Shown piece after piece: positions 34,101 through 45,356 of a stretch of DNA of 64,000 nucleotides; positions within the stretch are counted from its first letter, which is position 1, and the number at the start of each line of letters is the position of its first letter. The translations under genes and the position numbers were made by a program. Source of the DNA: an uncultured bacterium. Lineage in GTDB: Bacteria > Verrucomicrobiota > Kiritimatiellia > RFP12 > UBA1067. The stretch lies in the NCBI GenBank assembly GCA_902800055.1, contig CADCCW010000004.1, forward strand, positions 16,899 through 80,898, written 5' to 3'. A model generated the notes under the pieces. The model saw only the letters and a list, made by a program, of their open reading frames with translations, was not told the origin of the DNA and searched no databases.

Positions 34101-37100
34101 ATGACTGGAAAATTTTTCGGATCCGCGAGAGGCGGGCTGGTCGCAGTCCTGTGCGCAGCGTTTGCGCAGGTCGGCGTGGCTGGCTACACTGTCCAAGTCA
34201 CGGCGGGGTACGACAAGGACAAGGGCACCGTCTCGGCGGTCAAGCTGCCGTCCACCGGAGGCAAGGTCGAGTCTACCGTCAGCGTGTACCTCTCCTCGGA
34301 TGCGGATTCCGCCGTAATCAAGGCCGTTCCCGCCAACGGCTACCGGTTTGACGAGTGGATGCTGACCGCAATCTACGGCAACGCCTGCACCACTTCCTTC
34401 GTAAGCGCCGCGGAGCATACGATAAAATACTCCGACTACTCCCAGCTGGCGGGGTTGACCATCGTCCAGTGCCTCGCGGCGTTTTCCGGAAAAGACGTTG
34501 CGGTCAACCTCGACGCCAACATCGCCTCGGGCCACGTCTCGCCCGGCCGCGTCTCCTGCGTCTTCGGCGAGGAGTATCCCGTCCTGCCCACGCCGACCGC
34601 GACGGGGATGAAGTTCCTCGCCTGGTACGATTCGCCAATGGGCGGCAACCTGGTGGAGCCCGGCAAGACCGTCGTTGCGGATTCGCGCGAGCACACCCTC
34701 TACGCCTACTGGGAGCCGATGAAGTACACGGTCACGCTTGACCCCGGCGAAGGGGAGATCGAGTCCGGCTCGGCGGCGTTGACCGTCACCTACGGCGACA
34801 AGTACCCGACCCTGCCGGTGCCAGTCCGGGACCGCTACGACTTCGTCGGCTGGTTCACCGCGCCCGTCAACGGCAAGGAGGTGTCGGCCGGCGACGTGGT
34901 GGCGATAACCAAGGACGCCACCCTCTACGCCCGCTGGCAGATCAAGGAGTCGGAGATCGAATACACGATTGCGCTCGACGGCTGCGGCGCGACGAAGCCG
35001 GGGACGAGGAGTGTGCTCCTGAAGAAGGGCACCCAGATCGAGGGCATCGTCCTCCCGGAGCGGACCGGCTACACCTTTGCCGGCTACTGGTCGGCGCCGG
35101 AGGGGTCCGGCGTCCAGTACGTGAAGCCGGACGGCTCGCCCGACCAGGCTTGGGAAGGTTCCGCCGACGCGACCGTCTACGCCGCGTGGACGCCGAACAC
35201 CTACTCTGTCCACTACTTCCCGAACGGCGGCGTGGGGTCGGTCGTCACCACCAATGTGCAGTACGACGCCACGTTCAGGCTCGCCGGGGAACTCTTCTCG
35301 CGTCTCGATGGCGCCACTTTCGTTGGTTGGTATTTCAGCGACGGCTCCGGCGAGTTTTCGTCTGGTGCGTCGGTGGTCAACCTTGCTACCTCCGGGTCGG
35401 TAAGTCTGCTGGCCAAGTGGGAGCCGCTTGCCGACGCGCTTAACGCGAGCGGAATCTGCAGCGATCTCGTGGTGGACACTTCCGCCGGCGAGCAGGCGTG
35501 GCGCGTAGTGGACATCGGCGTCCCCTGCCTGATGAGCGGCACGCTCAAGGAGGGGAAGCCCTCCTCCGAGCTGAAGGCGGAGGTCTCCGGCCAGGGCACG
35601 ATTTCCTTCTCGTGGTGTGCAGTCGGCACCGCATCCAATGCGTATTTCCAAGTCGGCGACGGCGCCGAGGGGTACTCCCGCATCGACTTCCCAGGGCCGC
35701 TCGGGCTCGGAAACTGGCAGCAGGCGACAAAGACCCTTGACCGGGCGGCATACGCCGCTTCCGGCGGCGTGCTGGTCTGGCGGACCTTGCTGTACCATGA
35801 AGAACCGTCGCACGTCATTGTCGACCACACGCTGTACGTCAAGGACGTCGTCTGGAAGCCGGACGGCTGCAGCAAGGTCGTCTTCAACCTGAACGCCGGT
35901 GCCGCCGACGTGGTGTTCGGCGGCGGCGACTCCATGACGGTGCCGCACGGATCGAGGTATGGTGACATTCCCGATCCCGTGCGCAGTGACCGGCAGTTCG
36001 TGGGGTGGACGACGAACGGCGTCGCGTCTGGGGTGATCGATCCCGCGACGACCGTCGTCTTGCCGGCCGACCATGCGCTGACCGCGCTCTGGGACGTTGA
36101 GCACATGGGGGCGCTGGTGCCCGATGCGGAGTTTTCGGGCGCGGACGGCATCTACGACTACGACGGTAGCGGCCATACGATAAATGTGGCGGCGCTCAAG
36201 GCGGCGTTCAAGGGCTATGACGGCGTCACCTTCGCGTATGCCACCTCCAGCATCGGCCCGTGGTCCGCGACGCCTCCCCAGCAGACTCGTCCCGGAAGCT
36301 TGGTCACGCATTACCAGGCTTCCGCCGAGGGATACGACAGCTACTCCGGGTCGGCCACGGCAAGCGTAGTCTACCAGCAAAAGGTCGTGGTCAAGGTCAT
36401 GGGCCGTTCAAAGTCCGTTCTCTACGACGGCACCGAAAAGGCGATTTCGGGATACGACCTTGAAATTCAGAATGACAGCGGACTTTATTCTGCGGTGGAT
36501 TTTTCCTTCACCGGCGTCTCAAGCCTCGCGGAGACCGGCGTCGGAGTCTATCGCTACGGACTTTCCCCGCGGCAGTTCGTCAACAAGAACCGCCATTTTA
36601 CGGACATCGTTTTCGAGATCGTAGCCGACGGTTGTCTCGAGATCGAGCCCGTGGCGGAACTGACGGTTAATGAGCATATAGTCAAGCTCAACCGCGGGGC
36701 TGCGGTGGACGACAAGTACGGCGCGTACTTTTCCCTTCTCTCCGATCGGCTGGTAAAGTCGGCGACGGCGTCCGGCCTGCCAGCCGGCGTCAGCCTCGAG
36801 AAGGTCTCCGAAGGGTTCGTCTTGGTCGGCAAGCCGACCGAGACTGGAGCATTCGACACCGCGCTGGCGTTTACACTCGCTGACGGCACAGTCCTTGACG
36901 ATGAAATCCGCTTCCTCGTCGACGACGGCGCGGGCAAGTATGCCCTCGCGCCCGCCGCCGGGTTCGCCGGCGCCGATGTGACGGCGGTGTACGACGGCGC
37001 CGCGCACACAATCGACGCTGACGCCATCGTCGCTGCCTACGCGGTGTACGGCGGTGCAGCGGTCAAGTATTCCAACTCGAGCTCTGGTCCTTGGTCGTTG

Positions 37101-40100
37101 ACGCCGCCCGCCCAGACTGCGCCGGGCAGTCTCAAGACGTTTTACCGCGTCTCCGCGGAAGGGTATTCCGACGTCACCAACTCGGCCACGGTCACGGTGA
37201 CGCGCAAGTACATGGTCACGCTGGATCCCGGCGAGGGCAAGTTCAAGGGCGACAACATCATCGTGGTGGACCACGGCGCGAAGTACCCGGCGCTCCCCGA
37301 GCCGACCCGCGACCGCTACGACTTCCTGGGCTGGTTCACTTCTGCGTCCGGCGGCACGCAGGTCTCCGCCGGCGACGTCGTGGAGCTTGCCGGCGATACG
37401 ACGCTCTACGCGCATTGGCAGCTCATGGCTCCCGAGGTCGAGTACGACGTCACGCTCGACGGCTGCGGCGCTACGAAGCCGGGAACGGAGAGCGTGCGGC
37501 TGAAGCAGGACACGAAGATCGAGGGGATTGCGCTTCCCGAGAAGACCGGCTACGCCTTTGACGGCTACTGGTCGGAGCAGGGCGGAACTGGAAAGCGCTA
37601 TGTCAAGCCAGACGGATCGCCAGACCGCGAGTGGGATGGTGCCGCGGGAACGACGGTCTACGCCGCGTGGAAGCCAAACACCTACAAGGTCCACTACTTT
37701 GCGAATGGCGGGCTGGGGCCGGTCGAAACCCAATCCGTGCAGTATGATACCGCGTTCAGTCTCCTTCGCAACCCGTTCACCAATTCCAACAACGTCTATT
37801 TTGTGTGCTGGAGCCTTGCGGACGGCTCGGCAAGGTACAATCAGGGAACGAGCGTCAGCAACCTCGTTGCCGCCGGCGATGTCTGCTTTTGGGCGGAATG
37901 GGGTCAGCCGCTGGACCCGTCCGGGCCGATTCCGGCGGGCTACAGCCGGGTGGCGTTTGGCCTCAACGACGGCGGTGCCGGGGCGCAGTTCGACGGCTGT
38001 TCGCTGATTGTGCCGCACGGGGTGTGCTACGGGGACATCCCCGATCCCGAGTGGGACGGACACGACTTCCTGGGCTGGACGACGAACGGCGTCATGTCTG
38101 GCATTGTCGACCCCGAGAACACCGCGGTGCTGAGCGTCGACCATTCCCTGATTGCGCTCTGGACGGCGACAGGCGTCGACGTGCTTGCGCCCGCCGCGGG
38201 ATTTGTGGGGGCGGACGTAGAGTACAGCTACGACCGGGTTGGGCATTCCATCGACGTCGACTACCTTGCAAGTGCGTTCTCCGCCTACAAGGGCGTGACA
38301 ATCGCCTATGCCCGTTCCCTCGCTGGGCCGTGGGACGCCAATCCGCCGCTGCAGACGAACGCTGGTAGCCTGGCCACCTACTATCGGGTTCAGGCCAATG
38401 GATACGCCGACTACACCGGCTGCTCCACCGTCAAGGTCTCGGCTCCTTCGAAGGTCACGGTCAAGATAACGGGTCCCTCGGCGACCTTCCGCCACGACGG
38501 CACCGAAAAGACGCTTGCCGGATTCAATCTGGAAATCGAGAACGGCTTTGGCGTATATTCCGTATCCGACCTTGAGTTTTCCGGGGTCTCCAACCTGACC
38601 CAAAGTGCTGCGGGAGTCTACCGCTACGGACTTTCTGCCGACCAGTTCGCCAACAAGAACGGCAGCTTCAAGGATGTTGTCTTTGAAATCGTCGCCGACG
38701 GCACGCTTACGATTCTGCCTGATGATGAATTGCGAGTGTCCGGTCAGATCGAGAAACTACCCCGCAACCAGGCGGTGAAGTCCGACGTTGGCACGTACTT
38801 CTCCGTCGTTTCCGGCAAGCTGGTGAAGTCGGCGACCGCGTCTGGTCTCCCGGCCGGCGTCCGCCTTGAGCAGGGTGCCGACGGATTCTTCCTTGCTGGC
38901 GCTCCGACCCAGACCGGCGCGTTTGACGCGACGCTCGTCTTTACTCTGGAGGATGGAACGGTTGTCTCCGGCGGAATCCGCTTCCTCGTCTCCGATGGCA
39001 ATGGTCAATATACCCTCGCGCCAGTCGCTGGGTTTGCCGGCGCCGACGTGACGGCGGAGTACGACGGCGCCGCGCACACGATCGACACCGATGCCATCGT
39101 CACCGCGTATTCGGCGTATGGCGGTGCAACGATCAAGTATTCCAACGCGAGCACCGGTCCGTGGTCGCTGACGCCGCCTGCCCAAGCCGGGCCAGGCAGT
39201 CTTAAGACGTATTACCGCATCTCTGCGGAAGGGTATTCCGATATCACCGCCTCGGCCACGGTCACGGTAACGCGCCACTACAAGGTTACGCTCAACCCGG
39301 GTGAGGGGCGGCTTCTCGGTGATGATGTAGTTGTCGTGGAGCATGGCGGGAAATACCCGGAACTACCACAGCCGGCGCGCGACCGTTATGACTTCAATGG
39401 ATGGTGGACAACTGCTACCGGCGGCACGCAGGTCAAGAAAGATGATGGAGTTAACCTGTCCGGCGATACAATGCTCTACGCGCATTGGACGCTTAATCGA
39501 GTTGACTATACCGTTACGCTTGACAATCGCGGTGCAACGAGGCCTGGCACTCAGAGCCTGATTGCGCAGACTGATTCGGAGCTTGGCGGAATTGAACTGC
39601 CCAAGCGAACCGGCTACACCTTCGGTGGCTACTGGTCGGAGCCTAACGGAACTGGGAAGTGCTATATCTCGTCGAATGGACTTGCCGTCGCCAAGTGGGG
39701 CAGCACCTCCAACGAGACCATCTACGCCCATTGGACTCCGAATATCTACAAGGTTTACTATCTCCCCAATGGCGGAATTGGCGCGCCTTGTTCAGACGAG
39801 TTTACCTATGGCGTCCAGGCCGGCCTTGCTTCAGGAAATATTTTTGGCGAGCCGCCGGGTAGGCATTTCTTGGGGTGGCAGTTCCCCGATGGATCAGCGT
39901 CGAATGTAGCTGTCGTTGTCAGCAATCTTTATCTGCTGGCCAAGTGGAGTGAGGTCGACGAGCTCAACCAGAGTGGAGTCTGCCGCAATTTGTCGGTAAC
40001 AACAACATCCGATTTTGAAGGGAATGCGTGGAGCGTGACCAATGTCATGGTTAATGGTTCTAACATTACATGTCTGGTTAGTGGTGCAACTCGATCTGAT

Positions 40101-43100
40101 AAATACTCTGATTTAACGGCGACGGTTATTGGATCTGGGAGAATTGAATTTTCATGGTGTGCTACTGGGGTTTCCATTAGTAACAAACGCTTTTTCACAG
40201 ACGCCCAGAATTATATTTATTATAATGGTGGTTTGGGTTTTGACGGAGGGACCAATGTAACTCGTCAGATATTAGATGGTGCCACCTTTACCTGGCGAAA
40301 AGCATTCATCCCTTATCTTGGCGATCCAGATGGAGATAATCACGCCCTTTATCTTACCAGGGTTAATTGGATTCCTGATGGGAAATATGAGATCACCTTT
40401 GACCTTGGAGTTGCCGGCGCTGGTGCGGCATTTGCCCGTGGCATGAGGAGCATGACAGTTGGGTTGGGAGAAACATACGGCGACATCCCCGATCCTGAAT
40501 GGGCAGGACACAAATTCGTTGGTTGGACAACTAACGGCGTTGAATCGGGGATATTGATCAATCCTGCGACTACGGCTGTCCTCGCGGCTGATCATACGCT
40601 GACTGCGCTCTGGGAGGATGCTGAGGTGGTTGCGCTCGAGCCTGCCGCCGGATATCCCAGCGCCGATGTCGAATATGCCTATGATGCCAACGTGCCAAAC
40701 CGCACAATCAACACGAACGCACTTGCCGCCGCGTTTTCGAAATACGATGATGTGACGTTCATGTATTCTGACTCGCCGAATGGTCCCTGGTCTGCTTCGC
40801 CGCCAGCAGTGAATAGTCTTGGCAGCCTTACCACCTACATCAAGGCGTCCGCCGCCGGCTACGAGGACTACGTTGGTTCCGCCAGCGTCAAGGTTATTTG
40901 GGACAAGAAAGTGGTGGTGACGATTACTGGACCTTCGGCGGCGTATGACTTTGACGGCAGCGAGAAGATGCTGGCCGGCTTCGAGGTGGCGATTTCCGGC
41001 GGCGGCGGGCTTTATACTGAGACCGACTTCTCGTTCAACGGCATTTCCAATTGCGTTGGGACCGCAGCCGGCGAGTACGCCTATATCCTTGAGCCTGGGC
41101 AGTTCTTGAACCTGAATCCGTATTTCTCCGATGTCGTCTTCAGAATTGCCTCAAGCGGGCGGCTTTCCATCCTGCCCGTGTCGCTTGTCCCCGGCGCTGG
41201 ATTTGCCGGTGCCGACGCCGAGTACAGCTACGATGGCAGCGGCCGCGTGATTAACACCAATGCGCTTGCCGCGGCGTTTGCCGGGCGTGGCGGGGTGGCG
41301 ATTTCGTATGCCGCTTCGCCGGACGGCCCCTGGACCGTGGCGGCGCCGGAGTTGTTCGGGGTCGGCAGCGCCGTTACCTACGTCAAGGCGTCGGCCGATG
41401 GATGCGAGGATTTTGTCACTTCCGCCGTCGTCAGGGTAGTCTGCGACTCGCCGGTGGTCGTTAAGATAACCGGTCCGTCGAAGTCCTGCTACTATGACGG
41501 CAACGTTAAGACCGTTTCCGGGTTCGGCATTGAGATGCCCGGCTGGGAAGACCTCTACCCGGTGTCAGCCATCCAGTTCTCGGGCATCTCCAACTTGACC
41601 GAGTCCGCCGTCGGCGAATATGCGTATGGACTCGATGCCAGTCAGTTCGCCAACCTCGACCCCGACTTCACCGATGTTTCGTTTGAAATCGTCTCGGACG
41701 GAGCGCTGGAGATTCTGCCGCAGCCGCATCTGGCCATGACGGCGGCCGCCTTTGATTTGGAGCAGGGAAAGAACGTTGACTCTTCGCTCGGCGCGTATTT
41801 TTCCTTCTCCACCCCCTCTAACCGCCCGGTAAGTTCCTACGCCGTCGCGGGACTCCCGCCCGGAGTCGCCGTCTATGAGCAGTCAGGCGGCTACGTCCTT
41901 GCCGGCGCGCCGTCGCGGGCCGGCGCCTTCGACGCAACCTTCCGCTTCGTCCTTTCCGACGGCGTGGTGCTCTCCGGCGTCGCGAAGTTCCGCGTCCACG
42001 GTCCCGAAGCCGGCCCCAAGCAGTTTGTCCCCGGCGACAGCCTCGCCGACGTCGGCGGCGTATATGCCTACGATGGCACTGGCTGCACAATCGACACCAA
42101 CGCGCTTGCCGCGGCGTTTGCCGTGGACGACGTGGCGTTCGAGTATTCCGCCTCTACTAACGGTCCTTGGTCCGCCACCCCGCCGGTGCTTGACGGGATA
42201 GGCGGACTTACCACCTACATCAAGGTGTCGGCCGACGGCTACGAGGACTTCGTCACTTCCGCCGACATCGCGGTGTTCCACGACGCCAAGGTGCTGGTGA
42301 AGATTACCGGGCCTTTGGCGGAACACACCTACGACGGAAACGGCAAGTCGCTCTCCGGCTTCGAGGTGGAGATCGAAGACGAGTATGGGCTTTACTCCGC
42401 GGCAGATTTCTCCTTCGACGGATGCTCCAACCTTACCGCGTCCGCCGTCGGCGAGTACTCCTATGGGCTCAAGCCGGAGCAGTTCGCCAACCTCAATCCG
42501 GACTTCTCCGACGTCGTCTTCAGGATTGTCTCGGACGGCCGCCTCTCCATCCTGACGCCTGCGGTCACGCCGCTCGCCCCCGCGGCGGGATTCGCCGGCG
42601 CCGACGCCGAGTTTAGCTACGACGGCACCAGCCGCACGATCGACACTAACGCGCTTGCCGCGGCGTTCCCCGGGGCGGCGCTCGCGTATGCGGCCTCGCC
42701 GGACGGCCCCTGGACTGCGGCGGCGCCGGAGCTCTTCGGGGTTGGCAGCCTCGTTACCTACGTCAAGGCATCTGCCGAAGGGCGCTCCGACTTCGTCACC
42801 TCCGCCGTCGTCAGGGTCGTCTGCGATTCGCCGGTGGTTGTCCGGGTGTACGGCCCCTCGAAGACGTGCTACTTCGACGGCGACGAGAAGACGCTCTCCG
42901 GGTTCGAGGTTGAGATTTCCGGAGGCTATGGACTTTATTCGGCGCACGCATTCAGGTTTGAAGGCGTTTCCAATTTGACGGAGACCGCCGTTGGCGAATA
43001 CACGTATGGACTGAAGCCCGGTGATTTCGCCAACCACGACTCCGACTTCACCGACGTCTCGTTTGAGATCAAGTCCGATGGGCGGCTGGAGATCCTCGCC

Positions 43101-45356
43101 GGTCCGGAAGTCAAGTTCGTGAAGTCTGAGTTTGACCTTGAGCTGAAGCAGCCGGTCGACTCCAAGTACGGCGCGTTCTTCACCGTCGACTCCGACCGGC
43201 CGGTTGCGTCCGGCGTGGCGCGTGGCCTTCCCGCCGGAGTTTCTCTGACCAAGCGTTCGGATGGCAAGTTCGTTCTTTCCGGGGCGCCTTCGGAGACCGG
43301 CAACTTCGAGGCGACGCTTGAGTTCTCGCTTGCCGACGGCACCGCCTTCTCCGGCTCCGCGACCTTCCGGGTCGAGAACCGCGAGGTCGAGCCGAAGCAC
43401 CTTGTCCCTGCGGCGGGGTTCGCCGGCGCCGATGTGACGGCGGAATACGACGGCGCCGCGCATACGATCGACACCAACGCGCTGGCAGCGGCGTTCGCGG
43501 AATACGGCGGCGTGAAGCTCGAGTACGCCGCCTCGCCGAACGGACCATGGTCGGTTGCCGCGCCTGCGTTCGCGGGGCCGGGGAGCGTCGTTGTCTACTG
43601 CCGCGCCTCCGGCGACGGCTACGACGTGTTCACCACCTCTGCCGTCGTCAGGGTGGTTTGTTCCGCTCCCGTGACCGTGAAGGTGACGGGACCGTCGAAG
43701 ACCTACGTTTTTGACGGGACGGCGAAGCGGCTCTCCGGGTTCGCGGTGGAGATCTTGGACGGCAGCGGACTCTACACCGTGGGCGACTTCTCCTTCTCCG
43801 GCAAGTCCAACCTCGTCGCCACTGCGGCAGGGGTCTACGTCTATGGACTCAAGCCCGGGCAGTTCGCCAACCGGAACGCCTACTTCTCCAACGTCGCCTT
43901 TAAGATTGTTTCCGACGGGCGGCTGGAGATTGAGGAACGCGAAGAGCCCGAGCCTGCCTTGGGGCCGCTTTGGTCCGACGACGGCGACTACGACGGTTCC
44001 GCCGTGCGCACCTACGACGGCTGGGCGATGGCCGCCGACGGTTCGCTGGCTGCCGTCATCCAGGTCAAGGCGTCCAAGTTGAGGGCCAAGACCGTCACCG
44101 ACCGGGCGACCAAGGTGAAGACGAAGGTCACCAGCTCTTCCGTCACTGCGACGGTCAACAACGGCGGCACCAAGAAGCTGAAGTACACCAAGGGCGTGGG
44201 TGACGAGACGGGCGAAGTAACCGGGCTTGTCTGCACCGCCAAGGGTGCCGCGGTCGAGTCGTTTGGCGTCACGCTGGGCGCGGACAACCTCTATGGCGAA
44301 TGGGGAGGATATGAGATCTTCGGCGCCCGCAACGGCATGGGCGTCAAGGGGGACAAGATGGCGGCGGCGCTCGAGTCCTACCGCGGCGACTGGACGATCG
44401 TGCTTACGAATGCTGCCGGCACGACAAGTCTCCAGCTCACCGTTGGCGCACGCGGATCCACCAAGATTTCCGGCGTCGCCGCAGGCGGTCTCAAGGTCAA
44501 TGCCAAGGTCCAGGCCGTGATGGGCGAGGACGGTCTCTACATTCCCTATCTTGCCGCTCTCAAGCGAGGGTCAACTTCGTATGTCGCCAGCCTGCTGGTC
44601 AGGCTTGCCCCCGATGGGTCGATTGACGTTGTCGCCTCCAGCCTTGGGGCGCTTGCAGACAGCCATGGCGGCACCGAGCCCATTGTGATCAGCCCTGTCA
44701 TCGAGACCGGCGACGGGGCCGGCGTCTCGCTGGAGCAGGGGGCGACGCTCAAGCTCTCGGTCGGCATTGCGCAGCGGATTTCGCTGGGCGTGGAGGGGCA
44801 GGCAGGCGTCGCGACCACGCTCAAGGCCAAGGGACTGCCTAGCGGGCTTAGGCTGGTGAAGTCGAAGACTGCCGACGCAAGCGGCGCTTCTGTGACGGCG
44901 TATGCGATCGAGGGAGTGCCCAAGAAGGCGCAGGCCGCGAAGCAGGTCGTCCTTACGGCGAGCAACAAGTCGAAGTGGAAGGGAGAGTTCGCGTTCAACA
45001 TCGAGGTGGTGGCGCTTCCCGCCGCGGCGGTCGGCGCCTACAGCGGGTTTGTCGCGGCCGCAGACGATGCGGAGACCGCCGGCGCGTTCACGCTGAAGCT
45101 TACCGCCGCCGGCAAGATCACGGGCAACTTCACCCTCGCCGGCAAGCGGGTTGCGTTCAAGGCCGCCTCGCTCGACCGGATCGAGGAGGCGACCGGCGGA
45201 TTCGTCGCGAAGATCTCGTACAAGCTGAACGGGGTGCAGTATGCCGACGACGAGATCCTGATTGCGCTGGATCCGGACGAAGGTGTGTATTGCGCGGCGC
45301 TGTTGTCCGCTCCCTCCGGAGTGCTGGCGGAGGCGGTCGCGTACAGGGGGCGTTGA
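34101..45356 (+). CDS. Giant surface protein with InlB-type, MBG-like and Ig-like repeats
   Basis: The 3,751-residue protein begins with a signal peptide (MTGKFF, hydrophobic stretch, cleavage near VGVAG). It contains InlB B-repeat/Flg_new modules (WxxxxxGxxVxxGDVVxxxxDxTLYAxW type), nine copies of a domain starting AGFAGADVTAEYDG with a GPWS core, seven MBG-like domains starting KVVVKITGPS and ending in a QFxN and I-SDGxLxI strand, and about five putative Ig domains (ASGLPAGVxL with a GxPTxTGxFD turn). The C-terminal about 450 residues form a separate block. No catalytic residues are evident, so an adhesin or fibre is likely. A strong AAGGAGG site precedes the ATG by 5 nt. coaE overlaps its stop by 1 nt. 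Residues encoded at about 39960-40640 use AT-rich codons unlike the rest. Confidence 0.85.
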   Translation: MTGKFFGSARGGLVAVLCAAFAQVGVAGYTVQVTAGYDKDKGTVSAVKLPSTGGKVESTVSVYLSSDADSAVIKAVPANGYRFDEWMLTAIYGNACTTSFVSAAEHTIKYSDYSQLAGLTIVQCLAAFSGKDVAVNLDANIASGHVSPGRVSCVFGEEYPVLPTPTATGMKFLAWYDSPMGGNLVEPGKTVVADSREHTLYAYWEPMKYTVTLDPGEGEIESGSAALTVTYGDKYPTLPVPVRDRYDFVGWFTAPVNGKEVSAGDVVAITKDATLYARWQIKESEIEYTIALDGCGATKPGTRSVLLKKGTQIEGIVLPERTGYTFAGYWSAPEGSGVQYVKPDGSPDQAWEGSADATVYAAWTPNTYSVHYFPNGGVGSVVTTNVQYDATFRLAGELFSRLDGATFVGWYFSDGSGEFSSGASVVNLATSGSVSLLAKWEPLADALNASGICSDLVVDTSAGEQAWRVVDIGVPCLMSGTLKEGKPSSELKAEVSGQGTISFSWCAVGTASNAYFQVGDGAEGYSRIDFPGPLGLGNWQQATKTLDRAAYAASGGVLVWRTLLYHEEPSHVIVDHTLYVKDVVWKPDGCSKVVFNLNAGAADVVFGGGDSMTVPHGSRYGDIPDPVRSDRQFVGWTTNGVASGVIDPATTVVLPADHALTALWDVEHMGALVPDAEFSGADGIYDYDGSGHTINVAALKAAFKGYDGVTFAYATSSIGPWSATPPQQTRPGSLVTHYQASAEGYDSYSGSATASVVYQQKVVVKVMGRSKSVLYDGTEKAISGYDLEIQNDSGLYSAVDFSFTGVSSLAETGVGVYRYGLSPRQFVNKNRHFTDIVFEIVADGCLEIEPVAELTVNEHIVKLNRGAAVDDKYGAYFSLLSDRLVKSATASGLPAGVSLEKVSEGFVLVGKPTETGAFDTALAFTLADGTVLDDEIRFLVDDGAGKYALAPAAGFAGADVTAVYDGAAHTIDADAIVAAYAVYGGAAVKYSNSSSGPWSLTPPAQTAPGSLKTFYRVSAEGYSDVTNSATVTVTRKYMVTLDPGEGKFKGDNIIVVDHGAKYPALPEPTRDRYDFLGWFTSASGGTQVSAGDVVELAGDTTLYAHWQLMAPEVEYDVTLDGCGATKPGTESVRLKQDTKIEGIALPEKTGYAFDGYWSEQGGTGKRYVKPDGSPDREWDGAAGTTVYAAWKPNTYKVHYFANGGLGPVETQSVQYDTAFSLLRNPFTNSNNVYFVCWSLADGSARYNQGTSVSNLVAAGDVCFWAEWGQPLDPSGPIPAGYSRVAFGLNDGGAGAQFDGCSLIVPHGVCYGDIPDPEWDGHDFLGWTTNGVMSGIVDPENTAVLSVDHSLIALWTATGVDVLAPAAGFVGADVEYSYDRVGHSIDVDYLASAFSAYKGVTIAYARSLAGPWDANPPLQTNAGSLATYYRVQANGYADYTGCSTVKVSAPSKVTVKITGPSATFRHDGTEKTLAGFNLEIENGFGVYSVSDLEFSGVSNLTQSAAGVYRYGLSADQFANKNGSFKDVVFEIVADGTLTILPDDELRVSGQIEKLPRNQAVKSDVGTYFSVVSGKLVKSATASGLPAGVRLEQGADGFFLAGAPTQTGAFDATLVFTLEDGTVVSGGIRFLVSDGNGQYTLAPVAGFAGADVTAEYDGAAHTIDTDAIVTAYSAYGGATIKYSNASTGPWSLTPPAQAGPGSLKTYYRISAEGYSDITASATVTVTRHYKVTLNPGEGRLLGDDVVVVEHGGKYPELPQPARDRYDFNGWWTTATGGTQVKKDDGVNLSGDTMLYAHWTLNRVDYTVTLDNRGATRPGTQSLIAQTDSELGGIELPKRTGYTFGGYWSEPNGTGKCYISSNGLAVAKWGSTSNETIYAHWTPNIYKVYYLPNGGIGAPCSDEFTYGVQAGLASGNIFGEPPGRHFLGWQFPDGSASNVAVVVSNLYLLAKWSEVDELNQSGVCRNLSVTTTSDFEGNAWSVTNVMVNGSNITCLVSGATRSDKYSDLTATVIGSGRIEFSWCATGVSISNKRFFTDAQNYIYYNGGLGFDGGTNVTRQILDGATFTWRKAFIPYLGDPDGDNHALYLTRVNWIPDGKYEITFDLGVAGAGAAFARGMRSMTVGLGETYGDIPDPEWAGHKFVGWTTNGVESGILINPATTAVLAADHTLTALWEDAEVVALEPAAGYPSADVEYAYDANVPNRTINTNALAAAFSKYDDVTFMYSDSPNGPWSASPPAVNSLGSLTTYIKASAAGYEDYVGSASVKVIWDKKVVVTITGPSAAYDFDGSEKMLAGFEVAISGGGGLYTETDFSFNGISNCVGTAAGEYAYILEPGQFLNLNPYFSDVVFRIASSGRLSILPVSLVPGAGFAGADAEYSYDGSGRVINTNALAAAFAGRGGVAISYAASPDGPWTVAAPELFGVGSAVTYVKASADGCEDFVTSAVVRVVCDSPVVVKITGPSKSCYYDGNVKTVSGFGIEMPGWEDLYPVSAIQFSGISNLTESAVGEYAYGLDASQFANLDPDFTDVSFEIVSDGALEILPQPHLAMTAAAFDLEQGKNVDSSLGAYFSFSTPSNRPVSSYAVAGLPPGVAVYEQSGGYVLAGAPSRAGAFDATFRFVLSDGVVLSGVAKFRVHGPEAGPKQFVPGDSLADVGGVYAYDGTGCTIDTNALAAAFAVDDVAFEYSASTNGPWSATPPVLDGIGGLTTYIKVSADGYEDFVTSADIAVFHDAKVLVKITGPLAEHTYDGNGKSLSGFEVEIEDEYGLYSAADFSFDGCSNLTASAVGEYSYGLKPEQFANLNPDFSDVVFRIVSDGRLSILTPAVTPLAPAAGFAGADAEFSYDGTSRTIDTNALAAAFPGAALAYAASPDGPWTAAAPELFGVGSLVTYVKASAEGRSDFVTSAVVRVVCDSPVVVRVYGPSKTCYFDGDEKTLSGFEVEISGGYGLYSAHAFRFEGVSNLTETAVGEYTYGLKPGDFANHDSDFTDVSFEIKSDGRLEILAGPEVKFVKSEFDLELKQPVDSKYGAFFTVDSDRPVASGVARGLPAGVSLTKRSDGKFVLSGAPSETGNFEATLEFSLADGTAFSGSATFRVENREVEPKHLVPAAGFAGADVTAEYDGAAHTIDTNALAAAFAEYGGVKLEYAASPNGPWSVAAPAFAGPGSVVVYCRASGDGYDVFTTSAVVRVVCSAPVTVKVTGPSKTYVFDGTAKRLSGFAVEILDGSGLYTVGDFSFSGKSNLVATAAGVYVYGLKPGQFANRNAYFSNVAFKIVSDGRLEIEEREEPEPALGPLWSDDGDYDGSAVRTYDGWAMAADGSLAAVIQVKASKLRAKTVTDRATKVKTKVTSSSVTATVNNGGTKKLKYTKGVGDETGEVTGLVCTAKGAAVESFGVTLGADNLYGEWGGYEIFGARNGMGVKGDKMAAALESYRGDWTIVLTNAAGTTSLQLTVGARGSTKISGVAAGGLKVNAKVQAVMGEDGLYIPYLAALKRGSTSYVASLLVRLAPDGSIDVVASSLGALADSHGGTEPIVISPVIETGDGAGVSLEQGATLKLSVGIAQRISLGVEGQAGVATTLKAKGLPSGLRLVKSKTADASGASVTAYAIEGVPKKAQAAKQVVLTASNKSKWKGEFAFNIEVVALPAAAVGAYSGFVAAADDAETAGAFTLKLTAAGKITGNFTLAGKRVAFKAASLDRIEEATGGFVAKISYKLNGVQYADDEILIALDPDEGVYCAALLSAPSGVLAEAVAYRGR

